Below the pieces are notes generated by a model. That model did not search any database. It had not been told where the DNA came from and saw only the letters and a program-made list of their open reading frames with translations. A stretch of 64,000 bases of DNA from JANNBN01 sp031385545 (lineage in GTDB: Bacteria > Actinomycetota > Acidimicrobiia > Acidimicrobiales > JANYDT01): positions 1-64,000 of the forward strand of contig JANNBN010000057.1 in the NCBI GenBank assembly GCA_031385545.1, given 5' to 3'. Positions 33,469 through 40,227 of this stretch are shown here, piece after piece. Position 1 is the stretch's first letter, and the number at the start of each line of letters is the position of its first letter. The translations under genes and the position numbers were made by a program.

Positions 33469-33957
33469 GTGGTACCGCTCAGAAGATTGTGGCTGCGGAT
33501 GCGCGCCTTCCGCCGACTGCCACGTCGTTCGCAAGCTGTCTTCTTCCCTGCCCTCGTTCTCAATCCGTTGTTCCGGCTCGTTGCCAAGCGTCGGGGCATC
33601 AAGTCGGCAACTGCATTGGCTCGACGCCTCGCGGGTCACGCCGTGCAGCCGCCGCAGCCGGTCGACCCGACCGGAACGCACACGTCGCTCCCGATCGCAC
33701 GTCAGGTGGTTCTGGGGGTACGCGCAGCGGCTGGCGCGCTCCCGGTTGAGCTTGTCTGCCTACCACGGTCGCTGACCGCCTGGACCATCCTCAATCGGAT
33801 GGGAATTTCGGCCACCCTGCGGATCGGTATGGATGCCTCGACCGATCACAAGACAGCACACGCATGGATCGATGTTCTGGGTGAACCCATCGGCGAGGCG
33901 CCTGGCCAGATCCAGCAGATGGCGGAGTTCTCCGAACCGATACTCGGGCGAACATGA
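33469..33957 (+). CDS. Lasso peptide B2 leader peptidase (transglutaminase-like)
   Basis: 162 residues. The domain is the lasso B2/microcin J25-processing protein family: a hydrophobic N-terminal region (QAVFFPALVLNPLFRLV), then the cysteine-protease core. The catalytic Cys sits in VCLPRSLTAWTILNRMGISATLRIGM and the His in KTAHAWIDVLGEPI, as the family requires. It cuts the precursor after its leader. Start is GTG 33469; an ATG at 33499 is possible. Its stop overlaps the start of the kinase-like gene by four bases. It is the first gene of the cluster on this strand. Confidence 0.9.
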   Translation: MVPLRRLWLRMRAFRRLPRRSQAVFFPALVLNPLFRLVAKRRGIKSATALARRLAGHAVQPPQPVDPTGTHTSLPIARQVVLGVRAAAGALPVELVCLPRSLTAWTILNRMGISATLRIGMDASTDHKTAHAWIDVLGEPIGEAPGQIQQMAEFSEPILGRT

Positions 33958-34913
33958 CTGAGGTTGCATCGCGGCGCGTCCTCCTGCACGGGTTGGTTGT
34001 CGAGACCAACATGCCCGTTGCAGCGCGTCCGTCGACTGCGTCTCCGCAGGTTTGTTGCAGTACCGACAACGGTGTGTTGCGGTCCGACAACTCAAATTCA
34101 GGAACTGTGCTTGCGCAGGACTTGGTCGCTGGTGTTGTGACAATGCGGGTGATGACGAACGGCTTCGGGTATTTCATCGAATGGCCCGGCTTCATGCGCG
34201 CGACGTTGGATCGAGCGTCGAGGAGTGCAGCGTTCGAACTTGGCTTCAGTGTCAGTGATCCTCGGTCCGCTGCGGTTGCGCCGGTGATGCTTTCCCCGGC
34301 GGTCGGGGTTGTGTCAATGCTCAACGGTGCAATCGTGCTGCACACATCCGCTGTTGTCGTGCGGGGCCGGGCGGTGCTGTTGCTCGCGGATCGAGGCGGT
34401 GGAAAGTCTTCCATCGCGGCCCTCCTTGGGAGTGCCGGGGTTCCGCTCCTTGCTGAGGACGTCTGTGCGCTCACAATCGATTCCCTCGGCACCCCCGTCG
34501 CCCACTCAGGGATTCATGAACTTCGCCTCCGCACCACCACACCGTGGTTGGCCGATCTTCACGGTCTCGTGCGATCGGCGCCGCATTTTGATGGCCGCAT
34601 CGTTGTCCGGCCGCCCGTAGCGTCTCAGGCCGTTGTTCCTGTATCTGCGATCCTGGTCGTGCGACTTTCCCACTCCGCCAAGCGAGTGACTATGGAACGC
34701 ATTCCGGTGGCCCAATCCGTACGTGTACTGATGACTTCGCAGCGATGTTCGCCGATTCTGACCAACTCCCTCGCTCTGTCGATGTTCAACAGTGCCGTCG
34801 ATTGTGTTGACCGGGCCGTCACCTCGATTCTCAATGTGCCGTGGGCAGAACACAGACGCAACCGCGAACTGGGCCTTGAGCTGGCTGAAGCGATCTCGGC
34901 AAGCATCCCGTGA
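33954..34913 (+). CDS. HPr-kinase-like protein, lasso cluster copy 1
   Basis: 319 residues. The N-terminal half is variable. The HprK-like P-loop is VVVRGRAVLLLADRGGGKSSIAALLG (about residues 135-160; G-x-x-x-G-K-S), then LLAEDVCALTID as the Walker B-like strand. The HPr-binding surface of true HPr kinases is not evident. In known lasso systems such as paeninodin, a HprK-like kinase phosphorylates the C-terminal Ser of the precursor. Here it is coupled to the B2 gene by a four-base overlap, so both are made together. The substrate is inferred from context. Confidence 0.82.
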   Translation: MTEVASRRVLLHGLVVETNMPVAARPSTASPQVCCSTDNGVLRSDNSNSGTVLAQDLVAGVVTMRVMTNGFGYFIEWPGFMRATLDRASRSAAFELGFSVSDPRSAAVAPVMLSPAVGVVSMLNGAIVLHTSAVVVRGRAVLLLADRGGGKSSIAALLGSAGVPLLAEDVCALTIDSLGTPVAHSGIHELRLRTTTPWLADLHGLVRSAPHFDGRIVVRPPVASQAVVPVSAILVVRLSHSAKRVTMERIPVAQSVRVLMTSQRCSPILTNSLALSMFNSAVDCVDRAVTSILNVPWAEHRRNRELGLELAEAISASIP

Positions 34914-34924
34914 TTTCGCCTCTG

Positions 34925-35218
34925 CTACCGATGTCGGCCTTCAGCTTTGGACGACGACGCCATTCTCCTGCTGGCCAGATCCACTAAGAAGCGGTGAATG
35001 TCGAGACGCGCAATCTCCTCGCTGACGTCGAAGCGTTCGGTGACGACACGTACCAAATGATCGAGGTTCGCGCCCGGTGTGAGTGCCTCCCAGATCACCA
35101 CCCCGGGCCCATCGATCGATACCGACGTTGAGGTGCGCAAGTCGAAGACGATGACGGCGTCGTCGACCTTCTGCCAGGTAATCGTGTCAGTCTGCAGTCT
35201 CCAGACCTCTTCGAGCAT
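34925..35218 (-). CDS. PqqD-family leader-binding protein (lasso B1/RRE)
   Basis: 97 residues. The PqqD fold is recognised from WQKVDDAVIVFDLRTSTSVSIDGPGVVIWEALTPGANLDHLV: three strands, then the helix G-x-x-I-W-E-A-L, then RVVTERFDVSEEIARLDIHRFLVDLASR. This RiPP recognition element binds the leader and hands it to the peptidase and cyclase. It lies on the minus strand, against the cyclase and peptidase genes and in the direction of the precursor gene. Divergent from the cyclase by 38 bases. Confidence 0.9.
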   Translation of the reverse strand: MLEEVWRLQTDTITWQKVDDAVIVFDLRTSTSVSIDGPGVVIWEALTPGANLDHLVRVVTERFDVSEEIARLDIHRFLVDLASRRMASSSKAEGRHR

Positions 35219-35256
35219 TCGACCAGACTAGGTCTCTCAGCGAGAATCGACTCCGA

Positions 35257-36468
35257 ATGCCGCCGACTTTGTACTCAAATCCCAAGATCCTTTCTCCTGA
35301 CGCTGCAACGATTCGGTGGAACTTTCCCCTGTTCAGTGAGCTTGACTCTTTCGACGAACTGGCTTGCCCTTCACCGGTCGATCCCGATACCCGTGCACGC
35401 AACAAACAGCGAGGCTCGCTGTTCGAGGTGTTGATCGACCTGATTCAGCAGCGTCTCGACGACACTCCCGTTTACGTTCAGTTCTCAGGCGGATGCGATT
35501 CGTCTCTGGTGCTGTCTGCCGCCGTTGTCGCGTGCCGCCGATGTGATCATGATGCACCCATACCAATCTCGTTTCGGTACCCGCTGCTACCAGAGACCGA
35601 CGAAAATGACTTCCAAGCTCTCGTTCTCGATTTTCTGAAACTGCCTCAGGGTCGGATCGAATCAATAACGTCCGAGTTTGATCTTGTGGGTCCAGCGGCG
35701 CAGAGGGGCCTTCGGGAGTTGGGGCTCGTGTGGCCGGCTCCGGTGGTCGCCTGTGCAGACGTGTTCCGGTCCCTGCCGCCGGGTTTGGTGCTTTCCGGCG
35801 AGGGCGGGGACGAGGTGATGGGACCTCGTCGCATAGCCGGCGTGTTCCGGGCGGCCGAGATGCTCAGACAGGGCCGTCTGAAATCGACGGCGGGCAACTT
35901 GGCAGTCGCGCTCGGCCCGTCGGCTTTGCGCACGAGAGCAATGATGCGCAGTGGCGGAATGGTTGGAGAATGGATAGCGGCCAACGAAGCCGAACGGTTC
36001 GTTTCGAGGATAGGCGAAACATACGGAAGCGAACCGTTGCTGCCCAGCCGTTACGCGAAATACTACGCGCGCCTATCGAGTTCGGCGTTGGCTTTTCATC
36101 AGATCACCGCCATCATGAACTGGGCTGGGCAGCAGTACTGTGCGCCGATCATGGAGCACGCCTTCGTAGTCGGGGTGAACGACCTCACACCGGCATCGGA
36201 CTTACGGAACCGTTACCGGGTCCTCGGACGCCATTTCAGTGAACACCTGCCCCCTGAGATCGTGAAACGAACAACCAAGCGGTACATGCAAGCGGTGTAC
36301 TTCAACGAGCACGCACGCGAATTTGCCCGCCATTGGGACGGGCAAATTGACGACGAAGCTGTGGATGGACGCCTGTTGCGGAACCATTGGGTGACTGCCG
36401 AACGAGATGGGGTCTGGTCGCAGACCTTTCTGTTGTTGCAGTCGGCGTGGCTTGCTTCAGCGGCCTAA
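35257..36468 (+). CDS. Lasso cyclase, asparagine-synthetase-like
   Basis: 403 residues. The ATP pyrophosphatase motif YVQFSGGCDSSLVLSAAV (about 76-93) and LVLSGEGGDEVMGPRR (about 180-195) are those of class B asparagine synthetases. The N-terminal glutaminase domain and its Cys are absent, as in lasso cyclases, which use ATP to activate a side-chain Asp/Glu and close the ring with the core's N-terminal amine. The C-terminal helical part has HFSEHLPPEIVKRTTKRYMQAVYF. It converges on the precursor gene, three bases away. Confidence 0.9.
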   Translation: MPPTLYSNPKILSPDAATIRWNFPLFSELDSFDELACPSPVDPDTRARNKQRGSLFEVLIDLIQQRLDDTPVYVQFSGGCDSSLVLSAAVVACRRCDHDAPIPISFRYPLLPETDENDFQALVLDFLKLPQGRIESITSEFDLVGPAAQRGLRELGLVWPAPVVACADVFRSLPPGLVLSGEGGDEVMGPRRIAGVFRAAEMLRQGRLKSTAGNLAVALGPSALRTRAMMRSGGMVGEWIAANEAERFVSRIGETYGSEPLLPSRYAKYYARLSSSALAFHQITAIMNWAGQQYCAPIMEHAFVVGVNDLTPASDLRNRYRVLGRHFSEHLPPEIVKRTTKRYMQAVYFNEHAREFARHWDGQIDDEAVDGRLLRNHWVTAERDGVWSQTFLLLQSAWLASAA

Positions 36469-36471
36469 GGC

Positions 36472-36606
36472 TCAGGAACTCGTGAGCGGCTGACCGGCTG
36501 GAATGGCCTGATCTGCGAAAGCCTTCGGGCTTGCTGCAAGCGTGGTTTCCGTCACTGAGCCGATCTCCTGAACGGCAGGGGCGGTGTAAGGCTGTTTGGT
36601 TGACAT
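36472..36606 (-). CDS. Predicted lasso peptide precursor
   Basis: 44 residues, ATG at 36606 and TGA at 36472. The leader has Tyr7, Pro10, Val12, Gly16 and Thr22, fitting the lasso leader motif YxxPxLx3Gx5T with Val for Leu. Thr22 would be the -2 residue, so the core starts at Ala24. The ring segment AASPKAFAD (24-32) puts Asp32 at core position 9, an allowed acceptor site. The tail is 12 residues and ends in Thr-Ser-Ser. The gene lies between cyclase and second kinase on the minus strand. The Asp spacing, not used to find it, supports the call. No strong ribosome binding site is seen; a TTGCTT/GAATAC promoter pair lies close upstream. Confidence 0.85.
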   Translation of the reverse strand: MSTKQPYTAPAVQEIGSVTETTLAASPKAFADQAIPAGQPLTSS

Positions 36607-36668
36607 ACCGGTATTCTGGACGACAGCGCGGGAAGCAAGTAATCGTCAGTTTCCCGTACGGGAGTAGT

Positions 36669-37706
36669 GTGGTGCACCTGAAACAGTTGAACTGGCTCCA
36701 CGGTCTCCGGGTCCAGGCCGACCTGAACCTTCCCTGTGTTCCCGCCGAGAGCGGGGGCCCTGACCTGGTTCTGTCCACCGGGGTCGACAGTTCCGGCCTC
36801 GCGAAATCGAAGCTCCGCTCTCGGGCGCCATCATCAGTCTCCGACCGAGTGGCATTGACCGGAGTCGACAACGGGGAGGTCGATGGCCACGAGGTGGTGT
36901 TCCTTGACCAGGCTATGTCAATCCGGCGCGCTGTTGGTGCGCCTCGCGTCACAGTTCGGTACCCGGCCGTTGGGCTGCGATTCAGCATCGACAGCTCAGG
37001 AACTCCGGCGCTGGTGGTTGCCTCGGCAGACCACGGCGAGTGGCTGCCGTGGATCACGGTACTCGTTCAAGGAGCTGTCGTTGCTGTGGCGGTCGCCATG
37101 TCCGGGAGGGCCGCGTTCCATGCCAACACCGTCGACGTAGCTGGGCAGGGCATTCTCGTCGGTGGGGCGTCCGGTGCAGGAAAGACGGTCGCGACGGCGC
37201 TCTTGGTCCTTGCCGGACACACGCTCGTCGCCGATGACGTCAGTGTTGTCGATCCGGACCTGCCGGTCCGGCCGGGCCTGCTTGAACTGCGGGTCCGCAC
37301 CTGGGAAAACCCTCTTGGCCAGTTGCTGGTCGACGAGCTGGTCGGCCTGCCCGGTACCAGCCAACAAGAAACAGTTGACTTCCGGGTCGCAGTCCGGCTC
37401 GGGACGGACCCTCACCCCGATGGCGTTCTACCCGCTCGCATGGTCTTGCCAACGTTCGACGATGAAACGAAACACCCGAGACTTGAGACCATTCGTGGCG
37501 CTGAGGCAGTCAAAGCCCTTCTTCCGACGATGCGCCTCGTGGGCTGGAAGGACCCCCACCGCCAACGCGCAGACTTCGGGCATTGTGCAGACTTGGCCCT
37601 CCGGGTCCCGATTCAACGACTTTTCCTCCCGCGCCTCGGCGGCGATGAACCAGCGCTGCTTCGAGACACTGCAGCTGAGCTGTCCGACCTGATCAGAAAC
37701 TGTTAG
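36669..37706 (+). CDS. HPr-kinase-like protein, lasso cluster copy 2
   Basis: 345 residues from GTG 36669, preceded by GGGAG at 36658-36662. A longer frame begins at 36531 but would overlap the precursor gene antisense. The P-loop is GILVGGASGAGKTVATALLVLAGHTLVADDVSVVDPD (G-x-x-x-x-G-K-T, then the Asp-rich Walker B-like strand), with FHANTVDVAGQ just before. The N-terminal half is a separate, variable domain. Copies 1 and 2 share only the P-loop architecture, so they may act on different residues or one may be regulatory. Target peptide inferred from context. Confidence 0.82.
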   Translation: MVHLKQLNWLHGLRVQADLNLPCVPAESGGPDLVLSTGVDSSGLAKSKLRSRAPSSVSDRVALTGVDNGEVDGHEVVFLDQAMSIRRAVGAPRVTVRYPAVGLRFSIDSSGTPALVVASADHGEWLPWITVLVQGAVVAVAVAMSGRAAFHANTVDVAGQGILVGGASGAGKTVATALLVLAGHTLVADDVSVVDPDLPVRPGLLELRVRTWENPLGQLLVDELVGLPGTSQQETVDFRVAVRLGTDPHPDGVLPARMVLPTFDDETKHPRLETIRGAEAVKALLPTMRLVGWKDPHRQRADFGHCADLALRVPIQRLFLPRLGGDEPALLRDTAAELSDLIRNC

Positions 37707-37764
37707 CGGTGCAGGTTCATCGTTCAGGATCGAGGACCCGATCAGCCATCCGAGGTGGTGCCTC

Positions 37765-38460
37765 CTACTCGGCGCCAGGTAACTCCCGAAAGCGCTGGAG
37801 CGCTTGCTCGCGGTTACGGGCTCCGAGTTTGCGATAGAGAATCCGTTGCAACGATTCGACGGTCTTCGGAGTCACCCCAAGGTCGAGGGCGATTGACTTG
37901 TTCCCCGCGCCAGACTTCATCAACTGGATCAACTCTCGCTCCCGCGCGGTGATCCGGGTCTCCCGGTGGTTCGCAGGGAATGGCGACGTGCCGACCGCCC
38001 GCAAGAGCTGCTGTGCGTTCCAACCCGCCGCACCTTCTGCCAAAGCGGCTACTGCTGTTTGCAGCGCACGTATACCATCGTCTGGGTCAACGAACCACAT
38101 CACTCCGCGGCTGAGGGCAATGGACAGGTCGTGGGCCCGCTGCGTCGGTGTGGTGACCAATACGACGGGTGTCCCGGATCGCACGAGCTGTAACGCCGGT
38201 CCAGCTCCCACGCCTCTGTCGTCGAGGACAACGGTAATGGTCTCGCCGATGGGTTGACGCTTCGTCAGTGTGGAGGTCGACCCCGAACTCCGGCGCGGCC
38301 CGTTCGGGACAATGACGGATCCGATCTTTTCCAAGTTGGCGCGTCGGAGAAGTGCCGCCACCCCCAAAGCCACTAAAGGGTTGTCGGCAACGACCACCAA
38401 TGTGATCGCTGCGGCGGGTGCGGGCGCAGCATCAGCTGCCACAGAAGTCAGGCGGATCAT
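37765..38460 (-). CDS. LuxR/NarL-type regulator in the lasso cluster
   Basis: 231 residues. The N-terminal half is a receiver-like domain (VVVADNPLVALGVAALL; VVLDDRG at the phospho-Asp strand; PVVLVTTP), but the late Lys is not evident. A 25-residue Ser/Thr insertion (PRRSSGSTSTLTKRQ) interrupts it. The C terminus is a LuxR helix-turn-helix, ITARERELIQLMKSGAGNKSIALDLGVTPKTVESLQRILYRKLGARNREQAL. It overlaps the upstream regulator by four bases (38457-38460), forming a two-gene unit transcribed away from the nucleotidyltransferase. No histidine kinase lies nearby. It probably controls the cluster. Confidence 0.85.
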   Translation of the reverse strand: MIRLTSVAADAAPAPAAAITLVVVADNPLVALGVAALLRRANLEKIGSVIVPNGPRRSSGSTSTLTKRQPIGETITVVLDDRGVGAGPALQLVRSGTPVVLVTTPTQRAHDLSIALSRGVMWFVDPDDGIRALQTAVAALAEGAAGWNAQQLLRAVGTSPFPANHRETRITARERELIQLMKSGAGNKSIALDLGVTPKTVESLQRILYRKLGARNREQALQRFRELPGAE

Positions 38461-39023
38461 CTACCTTTGGGGATCCCGTCAGGACCGCGGTCTTCGTTTT
38501 CCAGCAGGCCGGCCGATCGTGCGATCGCGACAGCTTGACCAGCCGTATGGACGGCCCACTTCTTGTACAGCTTGCGCCGGTGCGTTGACACGGTGCTGTT
38601 GCTGACTCCGATTTCGATGGCGATCTCGGCAGTTGTCCTGCCTTCGGCAATTCTTCGCAACACGGCAAGCTCCCGGTTCGTCGCGGGCATCACCTTCACT
38701 GACGGCGCTCGCCAAGGGTGTTTCAACCGCAGGGCAGCTCCGCTCCGCGGAACGCTTGGACCTTTCCGGGACGCAAGTTCGCCAGTGAGCCAGACAAGGG
38801 CATCCCGCGTCGGCGCAAGCTCGAGACTGAGAAGCGCGTCGGTTGAGCGCTGTGACGGGGTGGCGGAATGATTCGAAACCCGGACAACTTGAACGATTGA
38901 CTTGTCGGAGGTCCAATCTTGGTCCAGGGATTCGATCACAACAACCGACGCATCGGCCTCGCGCAGCACAGCGCTGATTGCCTCGCACCACAGTGCAGTG
39001 GACTCGACCACGGCTACTTTCAC
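38457..39023 (-). CDS. Second LuxR-type regulator in the lasso cluster
   Basis: 188 residues from GTG 39023, where the receiver-like strand VKVAVVESTALWCEAISAVL begins; an ATG at 39065 would add 14 unrelated residues. The receiver is degenerate: a clear phospho-acceptor Asp on the third strand is missing (IVQVVRVS). The C-terminal helix-turn-helix is complete: ATNRELAVLRRIAEGRTTAEIAIEIGVSNSTVSTHRRKLYKKWAV. It overlaps the next regulator by four bases. The absence of a phosphorylation site suggests control by ligand, partner or level. Confidence 0.8.
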   Translation of the reverse strand: MKVAVVESTALWCEAISAVLREADASVVVIESLDQDWTSDKSIVQVVRVSNHSATPSQRSTDALLSLELAPTRDALVWLTGELASRKGPSVPRSGAALRLKHPWRAPSVKVMPATNRELAVLRRIAEGRTTAEIAIEIGVSNSTVSTHRRKLYKKWAVHTAGQAVAIARSAGLLENEDRGPDGIPKGR

Positions 39024-39093
39024 TTCACAAGTGTTGCAGTTGCGAACGGACCGGTGCGATTGCATTCGTCAGTCGTCCGGGTACATTGAGACC

Positions 39094-40227
39094 GTGGAAG
39101 GTCCGATTGGTGCGTTGGTCGATCTTGCAATCGGACGTGCAACAGACCTGCACCATCTTGCGAATTTCGGGCCGCGGCTGTTGGACTGCGCGCTCGAGCA
39201 CCGCCTTGTCCCCATGCTCTGGGAGACGCTGGCAACGGTGCCAGGACTGGATCGCCAACGTGTAGCGGCGATCGACCTTCAAGCCCGACACCGGTATCGG
39301 ATCGTGGAGGAAGAACTCGTCCGCGTCAGCGAGGTAGCGGCCGCCGTCGGCGTGCAGATCGGTGTCGTCAAAGGGGTGGTCAATTCCGAACGATGGTTCG
39401 CATCAGACCCTTCGGTTCGACCGTGTTCAGACATCGACCTGTTCCTCGACCCGACCGATCCTGGAGGCACTGACCGCTTGTTGGCTGCGCTCGAACCGGC
39501 GAGCCCGCTGTGTGGCCACGCGGGGCATCTGATGGCTCGTGGCGTGCTGCCCGACATCCCGATCACCAGCGGACGGTTGTTGGTCGAGATCCACGCGAAC
39601 CCGATGACGCTGCAACTCAGCAGGAGCCGAATCAACGCGCTGTGGAATTCGACGGTGGGGACCACCACTCGCGCCGGTGGCTCGGTCCGGTGCCTTGACA
39701 CCACAACGGCACTCGTCCATGCGCTGATCAATTCGGCCAAGGACAACCACGCGTTCCTGTTGCAGGTGCTTGAAGTAGGTCGTGCGCTGCACGATCCACA
39801 AGTCGACTGGGGTCGCTTCGAGCAGATTGTTCGTGACAACCGCTGGGACACCGTCATCGACGATGCCCTCGGCTACGTGTGCGCGTTGTTGGACCAACCC
39901 GGCCCGCCCGTCGACCTCAAGCCAGAAGCTGCATCCGTGTGGGCCATGCACCGACTTGCTCCAGTCGCCGATCGGCTTGGGGGGCGAGCCTCGTGGCGTC
40001 GAGCCCAGCGTTTCTGCAAGCTGGACCTCGTCGTGCCGGGAACACGGGTCGCAACGGCGAAAGGAATCGTCACCCGCACGTTTTCACCCGATGAATACAT
40101 CTCCGCTTTCGCTCCTGATCTCCGTGGTCCTTACCCTCTGCGCGCTGCCAAGTTCTGGGTTCGTCGCCAGCAGTACGTGAAGGGCACGCGGTCTTCGCTG
40201 GCCGGCCCGCTCCCGAAGCAAGGTTGA
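39094..40227 (+). CDS. Nucleotidyltransferase-like protein, lasso cluster (NTP_transf_5)
   Basis: 377 residues from GTG 39094. The motif VGVQIGVVKGVVNSERWFASDPSVRPCSDIDLFLDP matches the NTP_transf_5 family, with the K-G strand and the D-I-D acidic pair that binds metal and nucleotide. VEIHANPM and an AL-VHALINSAKDNHAFLLQ helix follow. Members recur in lasso clusters with HprK-like kinases; in pseudomycoidin the homologue adds hexose to the phosphorylated C-terminal Ser. It overlaps the exporter gene by four bases (ATGA-type). The same chemistry is inferred here. Confidence 0.85.
   Translation: MEGPIGALVDLAIGRATDLHHLANFGPRLLDCALEHRLVPMLWETLATVPGLDRQRVAAIDLQARHRYRIVEEELVRVSEVAAAVGVQIGVVKGVVNSERWFASDPSVRPCSDIDLFLDPTDPGGTDRLLAALEPASPLCGHAGHLMARGVLPDIPITSGRLLVEIHANPMTLQLSRSRINALWNSTVGTTTRAGGSVRCLDTTTALVHALINSAKDNHAFLLQVLEVGRALHDPQVDWGRFEQIVRDNRWDTVIDDALGYVCALLDQPGPPVDLKPEAASVWAMHRLAPVADRLGGRASWRRAQRFCKLDLVVPGTRVATAKGIVTRTFSPDEYISAFAPDLRGPYPLRAAKFWVRRQQYVKGTRSSLAGPLPKQG

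Noticed and set aside
33249..33749. Plus-strand frame before the B2 gene as a possible lasso precursor
   Set aside because: No YxxPxL...G leader spacing, Gly/Arg/Pro-rich composition, and it runs into B2 in another frame.
36531..36668. Upstream extension of the second kinase-like protein
   Set aside because: Its translation is not family-like, overlaps the precursor gene antisense, and a GTG with a good ribosome binding site lies at 36669.
36669..37706. Plain HPr kinase of the sugar PTS
   Set aside because: No ptsH or other PTS gene is near, and both copies sit inside a lasso cluster where HprK-like proteins modify the peptide.
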